Assembly (NCBI GenBank): GCA_037133095.1
Contig: JBAXOT010000009.1
Span: 1 to 63,685 of the forward strand
Direction: 5' to 3'
Length of the DNA: 63,685 bases
Origin: CAIMZW01 sp037133095
Lineage (GTDB): Bacteria > Actinomycetota > Actinomycetes > Nanopelagicales > Nanopelagicaceae
Shown here: positions 17,872 to 26,308 of the stretch, one piece after another
How the letters are laid out: every line of letters starts with the position of its first letter
Numbering within the stretch: the stretch's first letter is position 1
Notes under the pieces: model-generated
What the model saw: only the letters and a program-made list of their open reading frames with translations
The model's database searches: none
What the model was told of the DNA's origin: nothing
Position numbers and translations under genes: made by a program

Positions 17872-18872
17872 GAGTGGGTCCGTTCTTTACGGATTGCGCG
17901 GATGTTGTAAAAAGTAATAGGGATGACGCCGAGGAATATCAGCACCGCAAGTGCAGATCCACGGCCATAATTTAAGTAGACGAAGTTTTCATCGAACATG
18001 CGATTCGACAAGACGTCGGTCTTGAAATTTCCGCCAGTCATAGTGTGAATGACATCGAAGAGTTTCAGTGTGCCGACCATAGCGGTGGTTAAGACCACAA
18101 TAATCGTGGTGCGCACCATCGGCACGGTAATCAACCGGAACATTTTAAATCCTATGGCGCCATCAAGTTGGGCGGCTTCTTCTATCTCAGTGGGGATTGC
18201 CTTAATAGCCGCCGAGAGAATCACCATCGCGAATCCGGTGAAGCCCCAAATGTAAACAGCCATAATGAGAAAGTTATTCAGGGGGTAGGTCAAGAGCAGA
18301 TGAGGTGGTGTGATGTGCATCCAAGTCAATACTTGCGCAACCAATCCGGTTTGCGGTTGACCCGGATCTTGAAAGGTGTACATCAAATTCCAAATGAGAG
18401 ATCCACCTACGAATGAAATGGCCATCGGCATAAAAATCAAAGCTTTGGCGAAGGCTTCACGTTTCATCTTGTTAAGCATTACCGAAAGACTTAGACCTAA
18501 GGAGGTCACCACGATGGGACAAATGACGATCCACTGCACTGTGTTAAATAGCGCGAGTCGAACTTCTGGGTCAGAGAAAGCGACCCGATAGTTGCGAAGA
18601 CCTACCCAATGGGAGGAGTCGGCATTCTTAAACGATTCTATGATGGTCTGGATGGCTGGAACGCCAAGACCGGTCATCACTAAAATTAGTGCTGGGACTA
18701 GAAAGACGATCAGCGCAACTCGTGATTGTTTCTTACCTTTAAGTTTTGCCCCGAATGCAAATGCCGCGTAATAAACTCCGAAAAAAACCACGAGTACTTG
18801 GGTGATTTGCCAAATTTTGGGCCATGAACTGTGGAACAAACTAGACCAAGTAACGGACAAGGTTTTTCTCAC
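17868..18872 (-). CDS. Carbohydrate ABC transporter permease (MalF/AglF type)
   Basis: 334-aa permease partner with about seven or eight helices. The EAA loop reads E-E-A-A-Q-L-D-G-A-I-G-F-K-M-F-R-L-I-T-V-P (about 232-252). The extra N-terminal helices before the core domain fit the AglF branch of CUT1. It sits between the binding protein (74-bp gap holding a hairpin) and the second permease (4-base overlap). Confidence 0.92.
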   Translation of the reverse strand: MRKTLSVTWSSLFHSSWPKIWQITQVLVVFFGVYYAAFAFGAKLKGKKQSRVALIVFLVPALILVMTGLGVPAIQTIIESFKNADSSHWVGLRNYRVAFSDPEVRLALFNTVQWIVICPIVVTSLGLSLSVMLNKMKREAFAKALIFMPMAISFVGGSLIWNLMYTFQDPGQPQTGLVAQVLTWMHITPPHLLLTYPLNNFLIMAVYIWGFTGFAMVILSAAIKAIPTEIEEAAQLDGAIGFKMFRLITVPMVRTTIIVVLTTAMVGTLKLFDVIHTMTGGNFKTDVLSNRMFDENFVYLNYGRGSALAVLIFLGVIPITFYNIRAIRKERTHS

Positions 18873-18888
18873 TTCCTATGGATTTGAA

Positions 18889-18918
18889 CATGGGGCTCAC
18901 CGAACGGCGAACCCCATG
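18889..18918 (-). terminator. Intergenic hairpin after the sugar-binding-protein gene
   Basis: CATGGGG and CCCCATG arms enclose a second short stem (CGCCG/CGGTG) in the 74-bp gap between binding-protein and permease genes. There is no T-run. Hairpins at this place commonly stabilise the binding-protein mRNA and lower read-through into the permeases; that role is inferred. Confidence 0.5.
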
Positions 18919-18946
18919 CATGTCAAACTGTGAAGCTAACTATTTG

Positions 18947-20245
18947 TTACCAGTTGCCATCGATTGCCGCAGCAACAGCCTTCATTGACTTACCTTCTGC
19001 GTAGAACTTGGTGATTTCCTTCCAGAACGCACCATTTACAGCAGTTGGCATCAAGTCAGAAGCATCGAAAACGATAGCGCCAGACTTGGCTTGAAGGGAT
19101 TTTGCAACAACCTTAAGAACTGGGTCGGTGTATGAATCCAATGGAATTCCACTGTTAGCAGAGGTCCATCCACCTTCCTTTGCTCGCTCAATTCCATAAG
19201 TTGGAGATGAGAAGTAGGCCTGTACTGCGCCAACTTCTGGAGCAGTGCTGAATGCAACTGGGAATTCGCCAGCACCTTCGATTGGCTTACCAAACTTTGT
19301 GTTGGTAGGTGGAAGGTAGAAAGCGTTTGCATCGCCCTTAGGACCAAAGGTGGTTCCTGCTGGGAACATAGAGGAGTAGAAGGAAGCTTGCTGCAACATT
19401 CCGCAGGTCTGCTTCTTCAATCCTGGAACACCAGCATCTTGGAACTTGCGGGTTGCGACTGACTTAAGATCGCCAACCTGTGCTTTGGTTCCTAGCCATG
19501 ATGCAACAGCATTCAATTCACCAAGGATCTGAGGTGAAGAGAACTTGAGCTTGCCTTGCCACCATTGGTTGTAGAGATCTGGGCCAAGATCGCGGAGTAC
19601 GCGCTCTTCGATCCAGTCAGTTGCTGGCCAACCGGTTGCAGCGCCGGATTCAATACCTGCACACCATGGGGTGATCTTTGCGGCTGCGATCTTCTTTGCA
19701 ACAGCATCCATTTGCGCCCAAGTTGTTGGAATTGCCAACTTCAATTTTGTGAATAGAGCTGGTGAGTACCAGACCAAGGACTTAGATGAAGCACCAAATG
19801 GTGCGCCGTAGACCTGACCGTTAACGGTGGTGAAGGTCTTCCAAGCTGGGTTGTAGTACGTATCAATATTGGACAGCACTGCGGCTGTGACAGGAACTGC
19901 CTTGCCGGTAGCAACCATGGTTGCAACGAGTCCTGGTTGAGGGATGATTGCGATATCTGGAGCGTTTCCACCCTTTACGCGAACAGGGAGGAGAGTCTCG
20001 AACTGGTCGGTACCTTCATAATTGATGGTGATTCCTGTGCAAGCTGTGAAGTGAGCAAAAATCTTTTGCATCACGGTAGCTTCAGGATCACGGATACCAG
20101 CGAAGACGTTTACAGAAGTGCCTGAATGACCCTTGTACGCGTCAAAACCCGCGCAGTCCCAGGCCTTCGCAGTTGTGGCCGTGAACATCGTTGTAGTTAC
20201 AGCAACGAGGCTTGCGACAACTGTAAGAATCATGGTTTTTTTCAT
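18947..20245 (-). CDS. Sugar ABC transporter substrate-binding protein (AglE-like)
   Basis: 432-aa extracellular solute-binding protein of family 1. An N-terminal basic patch plus hydrophobic stretch (1-28, ending TTAKA) is a Sec signal; no lipobox cysteine is seen at the cleavage site. The mature start W-D-C-A-G-F, the I-N-Y-E-G-T-D-Q-F strand and the aromatic sugar-site residues toward the C-terminus recall AglE alpha-glucoside receptors. It is the first gene of the sugar operon, with a good ribosome site (TAAGG, 4 nt before ATG). The ATPase is missing from the cluster, so a shared MsiK-type ATPase elsewhere probably powers it. Confidence 0.88.
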   Translation of the reverse strand: MKKTMILTVVASLVAVTTTMFTATTAKAWDCAGFDAYKGHSGTSVNVFAGIRDPEATVMQKIFAHFTACTGITINYEGTDQFETLLPVRVKGGNAPDIAIIPQPGLVATMVATGKAVPVTAAVLSNIDTYYNPAWKTFTTVNGQVYGAPFGASSKSLVWYSPALFTKLKLAIPTTWAQMDAVAKKIAAAKITPWCAGIESGAATGWPATDWIEERVLRDLGPDLYNQWWQGKLKFSSPQILGELNAVASWLGTKAQVGDLKSVATRKFQDAGVPGLKKQTCGMLQQASFYSSMFPAGTTFGPKGDANAFYLPPTNTKFGKPIEGAGEFPVAFSTAPEVGAVQAYFSSPTYGIERAKEGGWTSANSGIPLDSYTDPVLKVVAKSLQAKSGAIVFDASDLMPTAVNGAFWKEITKFYAEGKSMKAVAAAIDGNW

Positions 20246-20350
20246 GTGACCTTACCTTGTTGATTTGGTCCGAGCACGGGGGGTGGCTCGCGTCCCGCGC
20301 AAAATGTATCTAAATCACCTAGTCATAGGAATAGTAGGAGAGTCCAATTA

Positions 20351-20404
20351 TGTAACGTTTTCATAACACGACCTCGAAAAAATCCCTAAAAGAAAGCGCT
20401 TACA
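20351..20404. promoter_or_regulatory. LacI-family operator-like pair upstream of the sugar operon
   Basis: On the minus strand, 20404-20391 reads TGTAAGCGCTTTCT, matching the LacI-type consensus TGnAAnCGnTTnCA at 9 of 10 fixed positions. A second, degenerate copy (TGTAACGTTTTCA, one base short) lies at 20351-20363. The centres are about 41 bp apart, four helical turns, and the sites lie about 100-150 bp upstream of the binding-protein ATG. The strong site overlaps the stop codon of the DinB-like gene. No LacI regulator is present in the window. Confidence 0.5.
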
Positions 20405-20870
20405 TAAGGTTTTTGAAAGCGCGTTCAATTTGTGCGGCATGGTCGAATGGGTGAGCAATGTATGAATCGAACCAATTATTAAGCGTATAAATGCCACTTT
20501 CGGAATGGATGCCCGATCGGTGCAAATCGGCCTCTGAGAGCCGTTTGATGGTCTCCAAAGATGCCTGCCGCACCGAAATGAAGAGGAGGAGCGAACTATC
20601 GATGGGCAGTGATTCATAGCCAAGAATCGGATTGCGGGCCCAGGCTCCTTCATCATAACCGGAGAGCAACGTGCCAGGTTCTTCGCCGATCAATCGGTGC
20701 AATCGAATGAAAGAGTTGGTCTCGCTGTCGGCTAAATGGTGCACGGTCTGTCTCGGACTCCATCCATCCGGGTGTTTGGAATCGAGATCTCGCTTTCGAT
20801 AATCACCCAAGGCATCCAGTACTGCCTGGGTGCCGTTTGAATATTTTTCTACGAGTTCATCAAGATTCAT
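20400..20870 (-). CDS. DinB/DUF664-like four-helix metal-binding protein
   Basis: 156 aa, predicted all-helical. Histidines are placed as in the DinB superfamily: V-H-H-L-A-D-S-E (about 44-51) and A-H-P-F-D-H-A-A-Q-I (about 138-147). DinB-fold proteins include thiol-dependent transferases (mycothiol or bacillithiol), maleylpyruvate isomerase and metal hydrolases of the YfiT type. It begins 12 nt after kynA in the same direction, so it is probably co-transcribed with the kynurenine genes. Its function there is unknown. See findings for the missing formamidase. Confidence 0.75.
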   Translation of the reverse strand: MNLDELVEKYSNGTQAVLDALGDYRKRDLDSKHPDGWSPRQTVHHLADSETNSFIRLHRLIGEEPGTLLSGYDEGAWARNPILGYESLPIDSSLLLFISVRQASLETIKRLSEADLHRSGIHSESGIYTLNNWFDSYIAHPFDHAAQIERAFKNLM

Positions 20871-20882
20871 AGGAGTACCTTT

Positions 20883-21674
20883 CTAGAAACGATCTCGAAT
20901 CGCCCAGAGATCGGCAAAGACCGGATGGAAGAGGGTTGAACTTAAATATCCCACACCGGAAGAACCACCGGTGCCAGATTTATGACCGATCGTCCGCTCG
21001 ACCATCTTGACGTGCCGGTATCGCCACTCCTGAAGCCCTTCATCGATATCGAGAAGTCGCTCGCAGAGCATGGCACTTTCTGGATCGCTGCGATGCACGG
21101 CCAATAAAACATCCTGCACCTCAAGATTTGGGCTATAACTTTGGGAGAAGTCGCGGTCGAGGTAGACGTTTGGAATTGGATGCCCCCTCTTGCCCAGATA
21201 CCGCAAGGTCGAATCCCAGATCGAAGGTTGGTCTGTGATTTTCTTAATCTCTGCCTGGGCATCCTCTGTCAGGTGGCCGGCCATTTTTGCGTCGCGTCGG
21301 CCAAAAAGTGCTTCCACCTGGCGAAACTGGGCAGATTGAAAACCGCTGGACGAGGAGAGCCGACCTCTGAAGGAATTGAATTGCAACGGGGTCATCGTTT
21401 CCAGGATGTCCACTTGCGAAACACATACCTTGAGAATGGTGCGAATTCTTCCCAACAAAGCCATCGAGTAAAAAGAGTCGCCGGATTCCAAAGTGCTTTG
21501 CACGGCTTGGATTTCATGAATTAACTCTTTGAACCAAAGTTCATAGGTTTGGTGAATGATGATGAAGAGTAATTCGTCATGCTCTGGCCCATCGGAGAGT
21601 GGGTTCTGGAGGTTCAGTAGTTCATCTACCGCTAAATACGAGGTGTAGGTAACCGCAGAATCATATTCGCTCAT
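20883..21674 (-). CDS. kynA: Tryptophan 2,3-dioxygenase
   Basis: 263-aa haem dioxygenase that opens the indole ring of L-tryptophan to N-formylkynurenine. The diagnostic N-terminal segment with Y-x-x-Y-L and I-I-I-H-Q-T-Y-E-L-W-F-K-E (about 47-59) holds the substrate-binding His, Tyr and Phe; F-R-x-x-S-G-F-Q-S appears as GRLSSSSGFQS. It starts in a 4-base overlap with the kynureninase stop (ATGA). Length is typical of the bacterial enzyme (about 260-280). Confidence 0.95.
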   Translation of the reverse strand: MSEYDSAVTYTSYLAVDELLNLQNPLSDGPEHDELLFIIIHQTYELWFKELIHEIQAVQSTLESGDSFYSMALLGRIRTILKVCVSQVDILETMTPLQFNSFRGRLSSSSGFQSAQFRQVEALFGRRDAKMAGHLTEDAQAEIKKITDQPSIWDSTLRYLGKRGHPIPNVYLDRDFSQSYSPNLEVQDVLLAVHRSDPESAMLCERLLDIDEGLQEWRYRHVKMVERTIGHKSGTGGSSGVGYLSSTLFHPVFADLWAIRDRF

Positions 21675-22945
21675 GTGACTCTCGATCCGTCTAAGGCAAC
21701 CTTCTCATATTGACGAGTCGATACCAGGTCGCGGAGTCTTTCGAAGCCATCCCAAATTTCTACATAACTATTCGTCAGTGGTGAAATCGCCACTCGAATG
21801 GAATTTGGCGCCCGATAGTCCGGGATGACATTGGCAAACTGTCGGAGCGCAACCGCGATTCGTTTGGCATCAGGGTGAACGAGAGAGATATGACCGCCGC
21901 GTTCGCGTGCCACGCGAGATGTGTTCAAGGTAAATCCAAGATCCGCCAACCAGGCGTCAAAAAGTCCAATCATCATCTCGGTTCCTAGTGCAGCCTTCTT
22001 CCCAATTTCGGTGATCCCTGCCGACTCAATCATGGAAAAAGCTGATTCGATACAACGCAAACCAACGATAGATGGGCTCGCAATTTGGAAACCACGGATG
22101 CTCTGCGACTTTTCAAAAGTAGGTCCCATTTCAAATTGGTCCTCTTGCGCGAACCAACCTTGGATCGGAACTTGCAATTCTCTTTGAATGCGGTGGCTGA
22201 CATAGAGCCAGGCAGGAGCACCGGGACCGGAATTTCCATACTTGTATGTGCACCCAACCGCGAGGTCAACGCCACTTTCATCGAAGTTCATTTCAATGGC
22301 ACCCGTCGCGTGGCTGGCATCCCAAATAGTCAATGCACCATACGACCGAACTAATTCTGTGATCGCTTTGATATCGGTTCGAGCGCCAGAACGATATTGA
22401 ATGACTTCGAAGGATACAAAAGCAACATCTTCTGATAAGTAGGGTTGCAGCAGATCGGGAGTCACCCGTTCGAATTCAGCGCTGCTTCCGAATTCATTGT
22501 CAATAATTATTAAGTTGAGACCAAAGCGATCCGCCAGCCCTTGCAGGATGTATCTATCGGTTGGAAAATTTGCTGCATCGGTGATGATGGTTTTGCGCCC
22601 AGGTCTTGCCGCCAAAGCGGCCCCAACTAATTGGAAGAAGTTCACTGAAGTGGTGTCGCAGGCTAAGACCTGTCCTTCGGCAGCACCGAGGGTCGCTCGA
22701 CCTATTAAGTTGCCAACCGATTGTGCCTCGTCAATCCAGTGGCTCCATCCTTCGACAACTTGGGCGCCCCATTCGTTAATCAGGTAGTCGTTAACTATCT
22801 CAACTGTTCGTTTTGGCAATCTGCCTAATGAATTACCATCCAAATAGCACATATTGGGATCTGCATTAACAAAGAGCTCTCGATAACTGGCCAAAGGATC
22901 CATGGCATCGAGGTCAAGAGCATACGCGCGGTCTGTTATCGCCAT
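21671..22945 (-). CDS. kynU: Kynureninase
   Basis: 424-aa PLP enzyme cleaving kynurenine to anthranilate and alanine. Motifs seen are Y-L-D-G-N-S-L-G-R-L-P (about 34-44), the S-V-N-F-F phosphate-binding segment, W-D-A-S-H-A-T-G (about 208-215), and the PLP lysine Lys235 in TYKYGNSGPG. It is first in a kynU-kynA-DinB operon. The minus-strand -10 box TACAGT (22957-22952) lies 6 nt before the ATG with no Shine-Dalgarno, so a leaderless message is likely. No arylformamidase gene was found, although that step links kynA to kynU. Confidence 0.95.
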   Translation of the reverse strand: MAITDRAYALDLDAMDPLASYRELFVNADPNMCYLDGNSLGRLPKRTVEIVNDYLINEWGAQVVEGWSHWIDEAQSVGNLIGRATLGAAEGQVLACDTTSVNFFQLVGAALAARPGRKTIITDAANFPTDRYILQGLADRFGLNLIIIDNEFGSSAEFERVTPDLLQPYLSEDVAFVSFEVIQYRSGARTDIKAITELVRSYGALTIWDASHATGAIEMNFDESGVDLAVGCTYKYGNSGPGAPAWLYVSHRIQRELQVPIQGWFAQEDQFEMGPTFEKSQSIRGFQIASPSIVGLRCIESAFSMIESAGITEIGKKAALGTEMMIGLFDAWLADLGFTLNTSRVARERGGHISLVHPDAKRIAVALRQFANVIPDYRAPNSIRVAISPLTNSYVEIWDGFERLRDLVSTRQYEKVALDGSRVT

Positions 22946-22981
22946 TAACCCACTGTACCAATAGTGAAATACGCTAGGACC
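22946..22981. promoter_or_regulatory. Minimal divergent leaderless promoter pair (kynU / ABC-F)
   Basis: Only 36 bp separate the two start codons. TACAGT on the minus strand (22957-22952) is 6 nt before the kynU ATG; TACGCT on the plus strand (22970-22975) is 6 nt before the ABC-F ATG at 22982. Each -35 region would have to lie over the other promoter or inside the opposite gene, so the two should interfere with each other. Confidence 0.5.
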
Positions 22982-24772
22982 ATGGCCGGTCGCAATCTTC
23001 TTAATGTAGAAACGGTCTCAAAGTCCTTTGATATCAAACCTCTCCTGCTATCAGTTTCTCTTGGAGTGAACGAAGGCGAACGAATTGGGGTGGTTGGTCG
23101 CAATGGCGGCGGTAAAAGCACTCTCCTCAAAATCATGGCTGGAGTCGAGGTCCCAGATTCGGGCCGAGTGGCCAAAGCAGGGGCAGTTCAGGTCGGCATT
23201 TTGAACCAATCGGACTTCGCCAAACCTGGAGAGAAGATCAGAGATGTTGTTCTCGGAGCGACAGAGAAACACACATGGGCGAGCGACGCATCTATCAGAG
23301 AGATTTTTACTGGTCTATTCGGTGGCTTCACGGATGATCTTTTAGATCGACCTTTCGCATCATTGTCGGGAGGTGAGAGGCGGCGAGTAAATTTAGCGAA
23401 GTTGCTCATCGAGGATTTAGATCTATTGCTGCTGGATGAGCCGACTAACCACTTGGATGTCGAAGCGGTGACCTGGCTCGCTGATCACTTGAAATCCCGA
23501 CCCAAATTAGCATTCATTGTTATCACCCATGATCGTTGGTTTCTTGACGAAGTATCGGAACAAATCTGGGAAGTGGTTGACGGCTCGGTCCTGGCATATG
23601 AAGGTGGATATTCTGCATATGTTCTATCAAAGGCAGAGCGAAGTCGGCAGTTAAGCGTTGAAGATGCAAAACGAAACATGTTGATCAAAAAAGAATTAGC
23701 GTGGCTTCGCCGAGGCGCCCCAGCACGGACCGCAAAACCAAAATTCAGAATCGAAGCAGCAAATCAATTGATTGCAGATGAGCCGCCACCCCGAAACGAA
23801 ACGGAACTTCTTAACTTCGCCGCGAATCGTTTGGGCAAGACGGTATTTGAGTTACATCATGCGGCTATCCGAGCCGGTGAGAAAGATATTCTTCACGATA
23901 TTTATTACAACTTTGGCCCGGGTGACCGTATCGGAATCGTGGGCATTAATGGTTCTGGCAAAACGACATTGATGCGCGCACTGCTCGGCCACATCAAACC
24001 TTACGCCGGAAAGATTGTGACTGGAGTGACCGTTAAGTCCGCCTTTCTCTCGCAACACCTAGAAGAGTTGGACCCTGAATGGCGTGTCCTTGAAGCCGTG
24101 GAACGAATTGCGCATCACGTTCAATTAGGGAATGGGAAAGATCTCTCAGCCAGTCAACTCTGTGAGAAATTAGGTTTTTCTACAGAGTCTCAATGGACTC
24201 CTGTCGGAGATTTATCGGGTGGCGAACGTCGGCGGTTGCAATTGACTCGATTACTCATGGATAGCCCCAACGTTCTTTTACTTGATGAACCGACTAATGA
24301 TTTCGATGTTGAGACGCTCACGGCGCTCGAAGATCTGCTCGATTCCTTCGGTGGGACTTTGATTGTGATTTCGCACGATAGATATTTTCTAGAACGAGTT
24401 TGCGATAAATTTATTGGTTTGCTGGGGGATGGAAATTTACTCGACTTGCCCGGTGGAATTGATCAATATTTAAGGCTGCGCAGAGAGAGTTTGAAAACTA
24501 AGAAGGGTGAGATATATCAATCTGGGGTTTCAACTGCGGCGCAATCTCGACTTCTTAAGAAGGAACTTGCCAAGATTGAAAAGCAGATGGCAAAGATGGA
24601 GGGCGAAGAAGCCTTGCTCCGGACTCATCAGCAAGATTCCGGTTCCGATCATCAAAAACTCACCCAAGTGATCGAAGATCTGTCTCAGCTGCACGCCAAA
24701 ATTGCAGCGGTGGAAGAGGATTGGCTGCGAGTTACGTCTGAACTTGAAAAACTAGAGGAGACCACAAATTAG
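22982..24772 (+). CDS. ABC-F family ATPase (ribosome-associated, Uup-like)
   Basis: 596 aa with two ATP-binding cassettes and no membrane domain. Walker A motifs are GRNGGGKST (about 42-50) and GINGSGKTT (about 327-335). Both signatures LSGGERRR are present, and both Walker B motifs read LLLDEPTN. The inter-domain linker (about 235-290, charged, RRGAPARTAKPK) is the P-site tRNA-interaction motif of ABC-F proteins. The C-terminal 60 residues form a Lys/Glu coiled coil as in Uup. An in-frame GTG at 22964 exists, but the -10 box placement favours ATG 22982. The likely role is translation assistance or ribosome protection. Confidence 0.9.
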   Translation: MAGRNLLNVETVSKSFDIKPLLLSVSLGVNEGERIGVVGRNGGGKSTLLKIMAGVEVPDSGRVAKAGAVQVGILNQSDFAKPGEKIRDVVLGATEKHTWASDASIREIFTGLFGGFTDDLLDRPFASLSGGERRRVNLAKLLIEDLDLLLLDEPTNHLDVEAVTWLADHLKSRPKLAFIVITHDRWFLDEVSEQIWEVVDGSVLAYEGGYSAYVLSKAERSRQLSVEDAKRNMLIKKELAWLRRGAPARTAKPKFRIEAANQLIADEPPPRNETELLNFAANRLGKTVFELHHAAIRAGEKDILHDIYYNFGPGDRIGIVGINGSGKTTLMRALLGHIKPYAGKIVTGVTVKSAFLSQHLEELDPEWRVLEAVERIAHHVQLGNGKDLSASQLCEKLGFSTESQWTPVGDLSGGERRRLQLTRLLMDSPNVLLLDEPTNDFDVETLTALEDLLDSFGGTLIVISHDRYFLERVCDKFIGLLGDGNLLDLPGGIDQYLRLRRESLKTKKGEIYQSGVSTAAQSRLLKKELAKIEKQMAKMEGEEALLRTHQQDSGSDHQKLTQVIEDLSQLHAKIAAVEEDWLRVTSELEKLEETTN

Positions 24773-25715
24773 TTCAAAAGTTAACCACACCCGTTTGGAG
24801 ATCTTGGCAGCCGCTACAGGAGTTCTCATTGCAATCCAAGCGCGCTCGAATGGTCAACTTGCTAAAGAAATTCATAATCCCATCGAGGCCGCTCTAGTCT
24901 CATTCAGTTCTGGGCTTATCGCCGTCGTCGTTATCGCTCTTTTCAATTCGAATATTCGACGAGGTCTTTCGACTCTTCGTCGCGCTGTGAAATTGCATGA
25001 GTTACCCCTTTGGCCACTTTTTGCGGGTGCAATCGGTGGCGTGGTTATCGCCATTCAAACCAGTGTGGTGTCAGCAATTGGGGTTGCAATTTATTCAGTC
25101 GCATCCATCTCGGGGCAGACTGCGGTTTCACTATTTATTGATCGTATTGGTCTCGTTAATGGGGTCAAACAACACATTTCACCGAGGCGGGTCTTAGCCG
25201 CGATCACGACAATTCTTGCGGTCTTCCTCTCGGTCGGGGACAAAGTGTCGGTTACACATTTTGCACTCCTGGCGGTCGTGATGACCGTCATTGCGGGATC
25301 TTTGATTGGAATTCAACGTGCGCTAAACGGCAAAATTAATCATCACTCAAAGCAGAGTTTTGCGACATCGTTACTCAATTTCATCACTGGGACAAGTGCT
25401 CTAGTCGTCACCTTGGTCGCGATGATTATCATCCGTGGTGATCATCTTTATGCCTTACCGAAGGGTCCTTGGTGGCTCTACCTTGGGGGAATAACAGGTG
25501 TCATTTATATTGCATTTGCCTCAACCGTTGTCCAACACCTCGGCGTACTCACCTTCACTTTATTTAGTGTAGGTGGGCAACTTCTGGGTTCGTTGCTGAT
25601 CGATATTTTCTTACCATCTCAAGGTTCGCACGTGACTTGGTTTTTGGTCTCCGGAATAGTTCTCACTTATGTAGGAGTTCTGATTGGTGGTCAGTCTCGG
25701 CTGTTCCGACGATAG
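24768..25715 (+). CDS. YdcZ/DUF606-type drug/metabolite transporter, possible ATT start
   Basis: About 315 aa with ten hydrophobic helices, arranged as two similar halves (each starting with an A-x-x-G-x-x-I-A-x-Q-A-like helix), as in fused DMT_YdcZ transporters. The start is unusual. The frame opens after an in-frame TAG at 24753; the only standard start is TTG 24795, with no ribosome site. GAGGAG (24755-24760) lies exactly 7 nt before an in-frame ATT at 24768, giving ISSKVNHTRLEILAAATG, a natural-looking N-terminus before helix 1. It is adjacent to the ABC-F gene (5-base overlap if ATT is used). Substrate unknown. Confidence 0.72.
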   Translation: MSSKVNHTRLEILAAATGVLIAIQARSNGQLAKEIHNPIEAALVSFSSGLIAVVVIALFNSNIRRGLSTLRRAVKLHELPLWPLFAGAIGGVVIAIQTSVVSAIGVAIYSVASISGQTAVSLFIDRIGLVNGVKQHISPRRVLAAITTILAVFLSVGDKVSVTHFALLAVVMTVIAGSLIGIQRALNGKINHHSKQSFATSLLNFITGTSALVVTLVAMIIIRGDHLYALPKGPWWLYLGGITGVIYIAFASTVVQHLGVLTFTLFSVGGQLLGSLLIDIFLPSQGSHVTWFLVSGIVLTYVGVLIGGQSRLFRR

Positions 25716-26302
25716 TTGAGATAAGCGGAGATTAAAGATCCACAAATAAAGAACGTGGCCAATCCGTAAGAAATATTCTTCACCCAAGGAATCGAAGCCG
25801 AATAAAAACCCGCCAGCGTAATTCCAGCAGCCCACAGCAGGGCACCTAAGGAATTTGCAGAAAGAAATTTGTAGTAATTCATTTGGGAAGCACCGGCTAT
25901 TGGAGGGACGAAGGTTCTAATCCAAGGGAAGAAGCGTGCAATAACGACCGACCACCAACCATATTGGGAGTAGAACTTTTCAGATTTCGTCACAAATTTC
26001 TTGAGCTTCGCTTGTTTTTCTAGGTAAGGCCGCCCAATGTGTCGGCCAATGACATACCCAACTTGATCGCCAACAAAAGCGCCGAGAAATACAGCGACCA
26101 GCAAGATTGCCACATTTGTGTCGTGACGAACTGCCGCCACCAAACCGGCGCTAAACAGCAGCGAATCTCCGGGGAGGAAGAAACCGATTAACAGCCCGGT
26201 TTCAACAAAGACTAAGCCAGAGACCACCACGTAGAAAAAGAAAGGTCCCAGTGGCGCCAGTTGATGGCTAAAGGAGCTGGCTAGCACCGAGTAAGTACCC
26301 AC
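25691..26302 (-). CDS. DedA-family membrane protein
   Basis: 203 aa with about five hydrophobic segments. The family signature residues are present: E-T-G-L-L-I-G-F-F-L-P-G-D (about 34-46) and A-R-F-F-P-W-I-R-T-F-V-P-P-I-A-G (about 125-140). DedA proteins are linked to undecaprenyl-phosphate or phospholipid recycling and to membrane energetics. The start is GTG 26302, with no clear ribosome site but only 6 nt after the malic enzyme stop, so coupling is likely. The 3' end overlaps the transporter on the other strand by 25 bases. Confidence 0.88.
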   Translation of the reverse strand: MGTYSVLASSFSHQLAPLGPFFFYVVVSGLVFVETGLLIGFFLPGDSLLFSAGLVAAVRHDTNVAILLVAVFLGAFVGDQVGYVIGRHIGRPYLEKQAKLKKFVTKSEKFYSQYGWWSVVIARFFPWIRTFVPPIAGASQMNYYKFLSANSLGALLWAAGITLAGFYSASIPWVKNISYGLATFFICGSLISAYLNYRRNSRD

Positions 26303-26308
26303 TGCTTG

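Noticed and set aside
20883..22945. A hidden arylformamidase (KynB type) in the kyn operon
   Set aside because: No H-x-G-T-H-x-D cyclase motif or alpha/beta-hydrolase serine motif occurs in any frame of this stretch.
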